The notes beneath the pieces are model-generated. The model searched no databases. It was not told the DNA's origin and was given only the letters and a program-made list of their open reading frames with translations. A program made the position numbers and the translations under genes. Source: Rhodocyclaceae bacterium (GTDB lineage Bacteria; Pseudomonadota; Gammaproteobacteria; Burkholderiales; Rhodocyclaceae). Taken from it: a stretch of 64,000 bases of DNA. The DNA lies in contig JAQTNA010000019.1 in NCBI GenBank assembly GCA_028714035.1, positions 1-64,000 of the forward strand, written 5' to 3'. Below are positions 8,331 to 19,848 of the stretch, one piece after another. Position 1 is the stretch's first letter, and every line of letters begins with the position of its first letter.

Positions 8331-9710
8331 ATGAAAATCCGCAGTACCTTCCTGCTCGCCGCGACGCTGCTGGCCACGCCACTGGCCGCATCCGCCGCGG
8401 ACGACGCCGATCTTCGCGCCCTCCGGGACGAGGTTGCGCGCCTGCGCGAGAGCTACGAAATACGCATCGCCGCCCTGGAAAAACGCCTGATCCAGGCGGA
8501 GGCCAGGGCGCATTCCGCCGAGACCGGGGCCACCAGCGCGGAAACCCCGGCGGCCACGCCGACCGCCGCCCCGGCGGGTGCCAACGCCTTCAATCCGAAC
8601 GTCTCGCTGATCCTGTCCGGCACCTACGGCAATCTTTCCCGGGATCCCGCCGCCTACGGGATCACAGGCTTCCACCTGCCCAACGCCGTCCTGGGCGACA
8701 TCGCCCCCCGGCGCGGCTTCAGCCTGGGGGAGAGCGAACTGGGCCTCTCCGCCAACGTGGACCAGCTGTTCTACGGGGCCATGAATTTTTCCATCCATCC
8801 CGACAACACGGTGTCCACGGAGGAGGCGTTCATCCAGACCACCGCCCTGCCCCAGGGCCTGACGCTGAAGGCCGGCCGCTACTTCTCGGGCATAGGCTAC
8901 GCCAACGAGCAGCACGCCCATACCTGGGACTTCGTGGATCAGCCGCTGGCCTACCAGGCCTTTCTCGGCGGGCAGTTCAACAACGACGGCGTGCAACTGC
9001 GCTGGCTCGCGCCCACCGACAGCTTCCTGGAGGTCGGCGCGGAGCTGGGCCGGGGCGCCAATTACCCGGGCACGGAGCGAAACAGGAACGGTGCCGGCGC
9101 CGGTGCGATCTTCGCCCACCTGGGCGGCGACGCGGGCATCAGCCACAGCTGGCGGGCGGGACTCTCCCTGCTCGCCACCGCGCCCCGGGACCGCCAGTGG
9201 GACGACGTGAATACGGCGGGTGCGGCGGTCAGCAACAGCTTCTCCGGAAGCAGCCGAGTCTGGATCGCCGACGGCGTCTGGAAATGGGCGCCCAACGGCA
9301 ACGGCCAGGTGACCAATTTCAAGCTCCAGGGGGAATACCTGCGCCGTGTTGAGGACGGCAGCCTGAGCTACAACCTGAACGGAGTGCTCCCGGCGACGGG
9401 AAGCTACGCCGCCACCCAGTCCGGCTGGTACGTGCAGGGCATCTACCAGTTCGCGCCCTATTGGCGCCTGGGCCTGCGCACCGAGCGCCTGGATTCCGGC
9501 ACGGTGGACTACGGCAGCAACAACTTCGTGCTGGCCCGCCCGGACTACGCGCCGAGCAGGAACAGCCTGATGCTGGACTTCAACCCCAGCGAGTTCAGCC
9601 GCCTCCGCCTGCAATATGCCCAGGACAAGTCGCTCCGGGGTGTGACGGACAACGAGATCTTCCTGCAATACCAGATGAGCCTCGGGGCTCACGGCGCCCA
9701 CAGATTCTAG
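8331..9710 (+). CDS. Outer-membrane beta-barrel protein of a zinc-uptake cluster
   Basis: This 459-residue protein has a signal peptide (KIRSTFLLAATLLATPLAASA), a short coiled coil (about residues 25-60, DDADLRALRDEVARLRESYE), an Ala/Thr/Pro linker, and then a barrel-like region with alternating hydrophobic residues ending in an aromatic residue (RF). The coiled-coil-then-barrel layout is like trimeric porins and like the zinc-regulated outer-membrane proteins found next to ZnuA-type genes in proteobacteria. The gene is nine bases upstream of the ZnuA homologue, so the two are almost certainly co-transcribed. I infer passage of zinc or a zinc complex across the outer membrane; a different small solute is possible. 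Confidence 0.7.
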   Translation: MKIRSTFLLAATLLATPLAASAADDADLRALRDEVARLRESYEIRIAALEKRLIQAEARAHSAETGATSAETPAATPTAAPAGANAFNPNVSLILSGTYGNLSRDPAAYGITGFHLPNAVLGDIAPRRGFSLGESELGLSANVDQLFYGAMNFSIHPDNTVSTEEAFIQTTALPQGLTLKAGRYFSGIGYANEQHAHTWDFVDQPLAYQAFLGGQFNNDGVQLRWLAPTDSFLEVGAELGRGANYPGTERNRNGAGAGAIFAHLGGDAGISHSWRAGLSLLATAPRDRQWDDVNTAGAAVSNSFSGSSRVWIADGVWKWAPNGNGQVTNFKLQGEYLRRVEDGSLSYNLNGVLPATGSYAATQSGWYVQGIYQFAPYWRLGLRTERLDSGTVDYGSNNFVLARPDYAPSRNSLMLDFNPSEFSRLRLQYAQDKSLRGVTDNEIFLQYQMSLGAHGAHRF

Positions 9711-9719
9711 GAGATTGCC

Positions 9720-10628
9720 ATGTCTCATCGTTCGATCACGTCCCTGCTGGCCCTGGCGCTGGGCATGCTGGCCCTGCCCGCCTGCGCCGCGCTCAACATC
9801 CTCGCCTGCGAACCGGAGTGGGGCGCCCTGGCACAGCAACTCGGCGGCGACAAGGTGACCATTTACCAGGCCACGAATGCCTTCCAGGACCCGCACCACG
9901 TCCAGGCCAAGCCCAGCCTGCTGGCCAGGGCCAGGAACGCCGACATGGTGGTGTGCACCGGCGCCCAGCTGGAGATCGGCTGGCTGCCCATCCTGCTCCA
10001 GCAGGCCGGCAACCCGAAGATTCAGGCGGGGCAGCCGGGCAATTTCGAGGCGGCGCAATTCGTGCGCAGGCTGGAAGTGCCGACCAGCGTGGATCGGTCC
10101 CTGGGCGACGTGCACCCCGGCGGCAATCCGCACATCCAGACGGATCCGCGCAACATCGGCCTGGTGGCGGAGGCTCTGGCCAGGCGCCTGGCAGACATTG
10201 ACCCGGCCAACCGGGCCTATTACCAGGCCAACGCCAAGGCCTTCGCCGAGCGCTGGAATGCGGCCGTCCGGAACTGGGAGACGGAGGCGGCGCCGCTTCG
10301 GGGCATGAACATCGTCGTGCACCACAAGGCCTTCGTCTATCTGGAGAACTGGCTCGGTCTGCGGGAAGTGGCCACCCTCGAACCCAGACCGGGGGTCGAG
10401 CCTACCGGTGCCCATCTGTCCGAGGTGCTGGCCCAGTTGCAACGCCAGCCCGCCCGGGCGGTGATCCGTGCCGCCTACAGCGACGGCCGGGGATCGGAGT
10501 GGCTGGCGGAGCGGGCGAAGATTCCGGCCCTGGTGCTGCCCTTCACCGTGGGCGGTTCGGATCGGGCCAAAGACCTCTTCGGCCTCTTCGATGACACGGT
10601 GCAGAAGCTGTTGTCGGCGGCCAGATAG
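9720..10628 (+). CDS. ZnuA/TroA-type metal ABC transporter substrate-binding protein
   Basis: This 302-residue periplasmic protein has a signal peptide with a possible lipobox (LALPAC, cysteine at residue 22) and the cluster A-I metal-binding fold. Candidate metal ligands are the histidines in DPHH (59-60), HPGGNPHIQ (about 134-140) and VHHKAF (about 200), plus an acidic residue near the C-terminus. It lacks the long His-rich loop of E. coli ZnuA. Its partner permease follows after 15 bases. The zinc rather than manganese assignment rests on the three-histidine pattern and the surrounding genes. No znuC ATPase gene lies in this operon. Confidence 0.9.
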   Translation: MSHRSITSLLALALGMLALPACAALNILACEPEWGALAQQLGGDKVTIYQATNAFQDPHHVQAKPSLLARARNADMVVCTGAQLEIGWLPILLQQAGNPKIQAGQPGNFEAAQFVRRLEVPTSVDRSLGDVHPGGNPHIQTDPRNIGLVAEALARRLADIDPANRAYYQANAKAFAERWNAAVRNWETEAAPLRGMNIVVHHKAFVYLENWLGLREVATLEPRPGVEPTGAHLSEVLAQLQRQPARAVIRAAYSDGRGSEWLAERAKIPALVLPFTVGGSDRAKDLFGLFDDTVQKLLSAAR

Positions 10629-10643
10629 GACGGGGGAACCACC

Positions 10644-11399
10644 ATGAATCCGGACGCCTTCAACCTTTCCATCCTCGCTCCCGCCTTCCTCGCCGGCCTC
10701 CTGGTGCTGGCCACCCACGTGCCGCTGGGCATGCAGGTGCTGTCCCGGGGCATCGTGTTCATTGATCTGGCCATCGCCCAGATCGCCACGCTCGGCGTGA
10801 TCGCCGCGGACCGCCTGGGTTTCGAACCGGAAGGCTGGGTGGCCCAGGTGGCGGCGGTGGCGGCAGCGCTCCTGGGCGCGGCACTCCTGACCTGGACCGA
10901 GAAGCGCTGGCCGGACATCCAGGAGGCGCTGATCGGCGTGCTGTTCGCCCTGGCCGCCAGCGGCGGCATGATCCTGGTGGCGAACAGCCCCCATGGCGGC
11001 GAACACCTGCGGGACTTGCTGGCCGGCCAGATCCTGTGGGTGGGCTATGCTCAACTGCTGCCCGTGGCGGGCCTCACCGCCGTGATCCTGGCGGTTTGGT
11101 TCCGTCTGGGCGACCGGATCGGGCGCTTCGGCTTCTACGGTCTCTTCGCCTTCGCCGTGACGGCCTCGGTGCAACTGGTCGGGGTATATCTGGTCTTCGC
11201 CAGCCTGATCGTTCCCGCCCTGGCGTGCCGGAATCACGCGCCCCGGCGCCGCCTCCCGGTAGCCTACGGCGTCGGCGCCGCGGGATACGCCCTCGGGCTG
11301 GGGCTGTCGACGCTTTTCGATCTTCCTTCCGGCCCCCTCATCGTGTGGACCCTGGCCCTGGTCGCCATGTCCGTGCACCGTTCCTCCCAGGCTCAGTAA
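10644..11399 (+). CDS. Metal ABC transporter permease (ZnuB family)
   Basis: This 251-residue polytopic inner-membrane protein belongs to the ABC-3 permease family for Zn, Mn or Fe. It has about seven or eight hydrophobic segments and the family segment SRGIVFIDLAIAQIATLG near the N-terminus, which is the usual H(S/A)...D-A coupling region. GGGGGAACC precedes the ATG. It follows the binding-protein gene closely. The expected ATPase is not encoded next to it: upstream are the outer-membrane and small secreted proteins, downstream is an exonuclease-domain gene. The ATPase must be encoded elsewhere or shared. Confidence 0.9.
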   Translation: MNPDAFNLSILAPAFLAGLLVLATHVPLGMQVLSRGIVFIDLAIAQIATLGVIAADRLGFEPEGWVAQVAAVAAALLGAALLTWTEKRWPDIQEALIGVLFALAASGGMILVANSPHGGEHLRDLLAGQILWVGYAQLLPVAGLTAVILAVWFRLGDRIGRFGFYGLFAFAVTASVQLVGVYLVFASLIVPALACRNHAPRRRLPVAYGVGAAGYALGLGLSTLFDLPSGPLIVWTLALVAMSVHRSSQAQ

Positions 11400-11401
11400 T
11401 C

Positions 11402-12025
11402 ATGCCCCTGCCCTCCCCCACAAAATCCGAATCGGACCTGCTGGAACCCTTCGACCCCCTGCCGCTGGAGCGCATCGTCGTGCCCGCCGGCGAGGAGGAA
11501 TTCGCGGCGGCGAGCGAAGAAATCAGGGCCGCGGGACGGGTGGGTTTCGATACCGAATCCAAGCCCACGTTCGCCAAGGGCGAAGCGAGCGAAGGGCCCC
11601 ACATCGTTCAGTTCGCGACGACGGACAAGGCCTTCATCTTTCAGCTGCATCGGAGGGAATGCCTGCCCTATCTGCTGGAGCTGCTGGCATCGAAGGACAT
11701 CCTCAAGGTCGGGTTCGGCCTGAAGGCGGACCACGGACAGATCCAGCACAAGCTCGGTGTCAGGCTGGGCGCGGTGTTGGACCTGAACGACCTGTTCCGC
11801 CAGGATGGCTATGCGTCTTCCATGGGGGTCAGGGCCGGCGTGGCCCTGGCCATGAACAGGAAGTTCCACAAGTCGAAGAAGGTGACGACCACCAATTGGG
11901 CCGCCCCCCGGCTCACCGAGAAGCAACTGCTATACGCCGCGAACGATGCCTACGCCGCGCTCCGGGTACTACTCGCCCTCGATCGGCCCCGGTCGGAACT
12001 GCCCATCACCGGCATGAACCCGTGA
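11402..12025 (+). CDS. 3'-5' exonuclease domain protein (DnaQ-like, RNase D-type)
   Basis: This 207-residue protein consists almost entirely of a DEDD-type 3'-5' exonuclease domain. The three motifs are visible: VGFDTES (Exo I, D and E), the helix around LKVGFGLKADHGQI with the Exo II aspartate, and LLYAANDAYAALRV (Exo III, YxxxD, a DEDDy signature). There is no HRDC domain, so it is not RNase D itself; stand-alone proteins of this size occur widely and probably trim RNA or DNA 3' ends. The ATG overlaps the region just after the znuB-like stop codon (2-base gap), so it may be read from the same transcript, but a functional link to zinc is not implied beyond the two-metal chemistry. Confidence 0.86.
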   Translation: MPLPSPTKSESDLLEPFDPLPLERIVVPAGEEEFAAASEEIRAAGRVGFDTESKPTFAKGEASEGPHIVQFATTDKAFIFQLHRRECLPYLLELLASKDILKVGFGLKADHGQIQHKLGVRLGAVLDLNDLFRQDGYASSMGVRAGVALAMNRKFHKSKKVTTTNWAAPRLTEKQLLYAANDAYAALRVLLALDRPRSELPITGMNP

Positions 12026-12040
12026 TCCTGAACCCGCCGC

Positions 12041-12562
12041 TCAGAAGCTGGCCATCAACTCTTCGTAACTGAGCTTGCGCGCCGCCAGTTCCGCACGCAA
12101 CACGGACAGGCCGGCCGCGATCGCAAGCTGCGGCCCGGCGGCCAGTTCGGCTTCCAGCATGCGCCGGTAAAGCGGGGCGACCGCTGCCACGGCCGCCGGC
12201 TTGGGCTTGCGACGCAGGGAGCGGAATCCCGCAAGCAGGCCTTCCGCGTCCAGGATCGGCGTGATGTGGGCATGCGCCCAGTAGTGGCTGCCGTCCCGGC
12301 TCGGATTCTTGATGTAGCCGTGAAAATCCTCACCCCCCTTGACCGTCTCCCAGGCCAGCCAGAACACGGACCTGGGCATATCGGGATGACGGGCGTTCTT
12401 CAAGCGGCCGCCCAGCACCTGCTCTTCCGTGTAGCCGGAATACTCGATGAACACGGGGTTTGCGGCCGTGATTCTGCCTGCCAGGTCGGTGGTCGAAATG
12501 ATGTATTCCCCTTCCCGCAAGGAGCGTTCGACATTGGTCGGCGAGATCGGATTGCCACTCAT
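12041..12562 (-). CDS. Single-PAS-domain protein (Aer-like sensory domain)
   Basis: This 173-residue protein is a PAS domain (about residues 15-120) with the Aer-type pattern: TTDLAGRITAANPVFIEYSGYTEEQVLGG, then HPDMPRSVFWLAWETVKGG and YIKNPSRDGSHYWAHAHITP. Aer PAS domains bind FAD and sense redox or oxygen. The last 50 residues are helical, but there is no transmembrane segment and no HAMP or methyl-accepting domain, so output must pass to a partner. Its start overlaps the stop of the upstream HDOD gene by four bases (ATGA), so the two are translationally coupled and probably act in one pathway. It converges with the exonuclease gene. Confidence 0.88.
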   Translation of the reverse strand: MSGNPISPTNVERSLREGEYIISTTDLAGRITAANPVFIEYSGYTEEQVLGGRLKNARHPDMPRSVFWLAWETVKGGEDFHGYIKNPSRDGSHYWAHAHITPILDAEGLLAGFRSLRRKPKPAAVAAVAPLYRRMLEAELAAGPQLAIAAGLSVLRAELAARKLSYEELMASF

Positions 12563-13407
12563 TCGATTTCCCTCGTAACGGCGCGGCGTACGGTGTCACG
12601 AAATTCATCGGACACCGGCAACGGCGCAAGCAGAATATTGAAGCCCACCGATGGCAGATATTCCTTCAAGGCGATGATGTCGGCCGGAATCGCCGGGTTC
12701 TCCGGATGAATGTGGATGTGCCGGGCCGTGTCGTTCGCGATCCGGGCAATGTTGGCGCGGGCGTTATCCAGCCCCCGGATCAGCGTCGCGATCAGGGGAG
12801 GCAGTTCCCAGGCCGCGGCCAGCGCCAGGGACAGGTCCTTGAACGAGAATCCGGCCACCTTTTGCTGGGCTTCGAGTACCCGCAAGGATCGGCCGGAATG
12901 CAGCTCTTCCTGAACCGCGGTCGGGATTTCCGGGGCGAAGTGCCACAGCGTCATCTCGCCGATGTCCGCCAGCAGGGCCGCCATGGCGATCTCCTCCGGC
13001 GCCGCGTCGGTGTGGCTCTGCGCCCAGCGGCGCGCCAGGTAGGAAGCGGTCGCGGACTTGAACGCGCACTCGCCCAGGCCACGGTCACCGATGTCGCATA
13101 CGGGGCTGTCCTTGACCAGCGCCAGCAGCCCGTCCAGGCCCGTCTGCATGATCATGGCCAGAGGCGTGGTGCTCTCCCGGCCGAGGCGCCGCGAGCGGCG
13201 AAGTTCTGCATTGCGGATCAGCCTTACCGACAAAAACGGGTCGCCCACCACGACGCGCGCCAGTTCCTTCGGCGAAATGGAGTCAATCTGCCCTTCGGAC
13301 ATGGCCAGCAGGATCATCCGGCTGCCCGGCATGATCGGAATGTCCTGGTCTTTCAGGAATACGGCCCACTGATCCACGCCCCTGAGGGCATCGCCGGGTG
13401 CCAACAT
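12559..13407 (-). CDS. HDOD-domain signalling protein
   Basis: This 282-residue cytosolic protein carries an HDOD domain (about residues 20-215), a non-catalytic relative of HD phosphohydrolases found in bacterial signalling and competence or motility control. Recognisable parts are ISPKELARVVVGDPFLSVRLIRNAE and AALLADIGEMTLW, where HD-type metal ligands are mostly absent (the usual HD is replaced by AD). AAAGGAG lies 9 bases before the ATG at 13407, which is why the 40-codon upstream extension was not used. It is coupled by ATGA overlap to the Aer-like PAS gene. Confidence 0.85.
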   Translation of the reverse strand: MLAPGDALRGVDQWAVFLKDQDIPIMPGSRMILLAMSEGQIDSISPKELARVVVGDPFLSVRLIRNAELRRSRRLGRESTTPLAMIMQTGLDGLLALVKDSPVCDIGDRGLGECAFKSATASYLARRWAQSHTDAAPEEIAMAALLADIGEMTLWHFAPEIPTAVQEELHSGRSLRVLEAQQKVAGFSFKDLSLALAAAWELPPLIATLIRGLDNARANIARIANDTARHIHIHPENPAIPADIIALKEYLPSVGFNILLAPLPVSDEFRDTVRRAVTREIE

Positions 13408-13637
13408 ACTGCGTTCTCCTTTGCTGATGCCTGGCGCCCCACGGCGCCGGCACCACCCGGCCGTTCCACGGGCCGGAGGTTCATCGGCTGCACCGGCGGC
13501 AATCCCGTCGGCTTCGGTTTCAAGCATTCCCGGTATCGAGCCGGACTAATCTTGTTCTTCGGCAATTTTGACGCGAAACTTTAGCGGCAATTGTTCAGGC
13601 TAGAATAGGCCTGTTGCCAACACCGGGGAGCGCTCCC

Positions 13638-14054
13638 ATGAAATACCTACACACCATGGTTCGCGTCCGCGATCTGGACGCATCGCTGGCGTTTTACGAA
13701 AAGCTCGGGCTGCGTGAGCTGCGGCGATCGGACTACCCCCAGGGCCGGTTCACCCTGGTATTCCTGGCGGTCCCGGGCGACGAGAGTGCGCAGATCGAGC
13801 TGACCTGGAACTGGGAGCCGGAGGATTACGGCTGTGCCAGAAACTTCGGCCACATCGCCTATCAGGTGGATGACATCTACGACGCCTGTCGGCGCCTGCA
13901 CGAGGCCGGCATCACGATCAACCGCCCGCCCAGGGATGGACGCATGGCCTTCGTCCGCTCGCCCGACCTGATTTCCATCGAACTGCTGCAACGCGGCGAC
14001 CCCCTGCCCCCCTGCGAGCCCTGGACATCCCTGCCCAACGTGGGGATCTGGTAA
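13638..14054 (+). CDS. gloA: Lactoylglutathione lyase (glyoxalase I)
   Basis: This 138-residue enzyme isomerises the hemithioacetal of methylglyoxal and glutathione to S-lactoylglutathione. All four metal ligands of the GloA family are in place: H5 (YLHTMVRV), E57 in the segment QIELTWNW, H76 (NFGHIAYQV) and E123 (SIELLQRG). The single-domain length without the eukaryotic extension fits the nickel-type bacterial enzyme. The ATG at 13638 is preceded by GGGGAG at good spacing. It stands alone between convergent and co-directional signalling genes. Confidence 0.95.
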   Translation: MKYLHTMVRVRDLDASLAFYEKLGLRELRRSDYPQGRFTLVFLAVPGDESAQIELTWNWEPEDYGCARNFGHIAYQVDDIYDACRRLHEAGITINRPPRDGRMAFVRSPDLISIELLQRGDPLPPCEPWTSLPNVGIW

Positions 14055-14105
14055 GCCCGGTAAGCGCTCCCACCAAAGGCTTTCCCCCCGGGATGAAGTA
14101 GGGCG

Positions 14106-14124
14106 ACTAAAGAATTTCCTTAGT
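14106..14124. promoter_or_regulatory. 19-base dyad upstream of the REC-REC-GGDEF-EAL gene, candidate operator
   Basis: ACTAAAGAATTTCCTTAGT is an inverted repeat in which eight of nine base pairs match around a central T. It ends 44 bases before the ATG at 14169. Its reverse strand shares the 11-base core CTAAGGAAATT with a similar 19-base dyad at 42985-43003 in front of the PAS-GGDEF gene. A common regulator of the two c-di-GMP genes is inferred, possibly the NarL-type protein encoded at 43070. Confidence 0.5.
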
Positions 14125-14168
14125 CCGCCGATAGACCGCACTCGAATCACAGGAACCGAAATCCGGCC

Positions 14169-16253
14169 ATGCACGTTCTCATCGTCGACACCTCCCGCGT
14201 CTTCCATCACCTGATGGCCGAGGTCTTCAGCCAGATCGGGGTGAAGCCGATCACGGTGACCAGTCTGGCGGAAGCGAGAAGCGTGCTGGAGACCCAGCCC
14301 ATCTCCTATGTCTGTTGCGCCTTGCACCTCCAGGACGGCTCGGGCATGGACCTGTGCCGAAGCCTGCGCCGACTGCCCAACCACGTCTTCACGCCTTTTC
14401 TGCTGCTCACCGCCGACACCCCCTCCGGTCTGAGGCAGGAAGCCTTCCTGGCCGGCGTCACGGACATCTTCGAGAAGTCCCAACTGCCTTCCCTGCTGCT
14501 GTTCCTGCGCCGCCTCGCCCGCCAGTATGAACCGGCTACCGGACAGGTCCTGCTGGTGGAGGATTCCCCGTCCCAGGCCGAGTATTACGCGGCGGCCCTG
14601 GAGAGCGTCGGCCTCACGGTGGATGTGACCTACGACGGCACGAGCGGCCTGGACTACCTGCGACAGTTCAACTACGACCTCCTGGTGACGGACATGGTCC
14701 TGCCCGGGGAGTTCTCGGGCCTGGCCCTCGTGAATCAGGTGCGCCGCCTGTCCGGCGATACCGGCGATATCCCCATCCTGGCGCTGACCGCCTTCGATGA
14801 TGCCGCCCGGCGCGTGGAACTGTTCTATCTGGGCGTAAACGACTACGTGGCGAAGCCCGCCCTGCCGGAGGAACTGGTGGCCCGGGCCCGCAGCCTCATC
14901 CAGACCTCGCGCGCCCTGCGCGACGTGCGCAGCCGCTTCCGCAGCGCCCAGTCCGAGATCGCCTTCCGCGTAACCCACGACCCGGTCACCGACCTGTTCA
15001 ACCGCTGGCATTTCGAGACCCTGCTGACCGAAGGCCTGGCATCCGACGCGGAGCCCCGGTCTCTCGCCTTCATTGATCTCACCTGCCTCAAGTTGGTGAA
15101 TGACGCCTGCGGCCGGGAAGCGGGGGATCTGCTCCTGCGGGAAACGGGGGATGCCTTGAGCGCCCATTTCCAGAAAGCCGCCTGCGGCCACATGGAGGGC
15201 GCCCGTTTTGCCGTATTGATCCCCGAGGAGGCGCAGGGCGCGCCCGCCTCCGAACAGGTGACGGACTTCCTGCGCGTCCTGGAGCAGGCCCCCTTCACCT
15301 GGCAGGGCAAGCGCTTCGATCTCACGGCCCACGCCGGACTGCTCAGCCCCCTGAATACCGCCGGATCGGCGGCCGAGGCCCTGAGCATGGCGGACAGCGC
15401 CTGCCGAGCCGCCAGCCAGCACTCGTTTCCCAGCGTCGAGCGCTACGACCGGGACGAGCAAAGCGCCAGCGACCATGAAAGAAAACGCATCATCACGCCC
15501 CTGCTGGAGGCGCTGCAGAACAGGCAATTCGTACTCTACCGCCAGCCCCTGGTTGCCACCCGCCCAGGACAAAAGGATGGCTGCGAGGTGCTCATCCGCA
15601 TGCTGGGCGCGGATGGCAGCCTGATTCCCCCCGGCCTGTTCCTGCCGGCGGCGGAGCTGTACGGCATCATCCCCCGCATTGACCGCTGGGTGACCTCCCG
15701 CGCCCTGGAATGGCTGGGGACCGAAACGCCGCCCCCCTTCGATTTTGTCTCCATCAACCTGTCGGGCCTCACGCTCACGGATGCCGGGTTCGGCGCCTTC
15801 GTGCGGGATGAATTGGAGCGCACGGGGGCGGCGCCCTCGGCGGTGCAGTTCGAGATCACGGAAACAGCCGTCATCGGCGACATGGGAGCCGCCCACCGTC
15901 TGATGGACGAGGTGCGCGGCCTGGGTTGCCGTTTCGCCCTGGATGACTTCGGCTCGGGCCTGTCCTCCCTGGCCCAGTTGAGCAGCCTGAAGGTGGACAT
16001 GGTGAAGATTGACGGTCAGTTCGTGCGGCATCTCCTGGATAACCCGGTGAACCAGGCCATCGTGCGCTCGGTCCGGGACGTGGCCACGGCGGCGGGCATG
16101 GTACTCACGGCGGAGTTCGTGGAAACCGAGGATCAGGCCCGCCTGCTCACCGACATGGGCGTGGATTACCTGCAGGGCTATGCCTTCGGGCGACCCGAAC
16201 CCCTGGAGGTCTGCCTCATGGCCAGGCCCCAGACTCCGACAAGCCGGCCGTAG
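14169..16253 (+). CDS. Two-receiver GGDEF-EAL response regulator (probable c-di-GMP phosphodiesterase)
   Basis: The 694 residues hold four domains. Receiver 1 (about 1-118) lacks the phospho-acceptor aspartate ([10 protein letters not shown] where VxxDxxMPxx is expected). Receiver 2 (about 126-245) has an intact acidic pocket (EDS at 131) and D175 ([11 protein letters not shown]) with the KP lysine (YVAKPALP). The GGDEF domain (about 275-420) is degenerate: HMEGARF stands in place of GGDEF, so it cannot make c-di-GMP. The EAL domain (about 440-690) has EVL in place of EAL but keeps the catalytic glutamate and the other metal and substrate residues ([34 protein letters not shown]). The likely role is phosphorylation-controlled c-di-GMP hydrolysis. 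The hybrid kinase gene starts 20 bases later and is the probable partner. Confidence 0.9.
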   Translation: MHVLIVDTSRVFHHLMAEVFSQIGVKPITVTSLAEARSVLETQPISYVCCALHLQDGSGMDLCRSLRRLPNHVFTPFLLLTADTPSGLRQEAFLAGVTDIFEKSQLPSLLLFLRRLARQYEPATGQVLLVEDSPSQAEYYAAALESVGLTVDVTYDGTSGLDYLRQFNYDLLVTDMVLPGEFSGLALVNQVRRLSGDTGDIPILALTAFDDAARRVELFYLGVNDYVAKPALPEELVARARSLIQTSRALRDVRSRFRSAQSEIAFRVTHDPVTDLFNRWHFETLLTEGLASDAEPRSLAFIDLTCLKLVNDACGREAGDLLLRETGDALSAHFQKAACGHMEGARFAVLIPEEAQGAPASEQVTDFLRVLEQAPFTWQGKRFDLTAHAGLLSPLNTAGSAAEALSMADSACRAASQHSFPSVERYDRDEQSASDHERKRIITPLLEALQNRQFVLYRQPLVATRPGQKDGCEVLIRMLGADGSLIPPGLFLPAAELYGIIPRIDRWVTSRALEWLGTETPPPFDFVSINLSGLTLTDAGFGAFVRDELERTGAAPSAVQFEITETAVIGDMGAAHRLMDEVRGLGCRFALDDFGSGLSSLAQLSSLKVDMVKIDGQFVRHLLDNPVNQAIVRSVRDVATAAGMVLTAEFVETEDQARLLTDMGVDYLQGYAFGRPEPLEVCLMARPQTPTSRP

Positions 16254-16273
16254 CCGGGCCGAGGAAAGCCGCC

Positions 16274-19639
<3,366 letters not shown>

Positions 19640-19848
19640 TTCTGCTCGGCATGGGGCATAAATCTGGTTGAACGTTGCGGTTCCGTTGCCGTGGCAATTA
19701 TTTCGTTTTCCAGGCGACGCCCCCTTTCCCCACCGGCGAGGTGAAGCTTGGGGCGTAGTGGATAGTGGGCGGGTGGCACGGTCTTGTGGGCCGGACCGGG
19801 CAGGTCACGGGGCAGCGGACATGGGCCGTACGCGGTTCTGCTTCGGGT

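Noticed and set aside
8310-11378. 1022-codon open frame on the minus strand
   Set aside because: Antisense to four well-recognised genes; GC-rich DNA often leaves such frames open.
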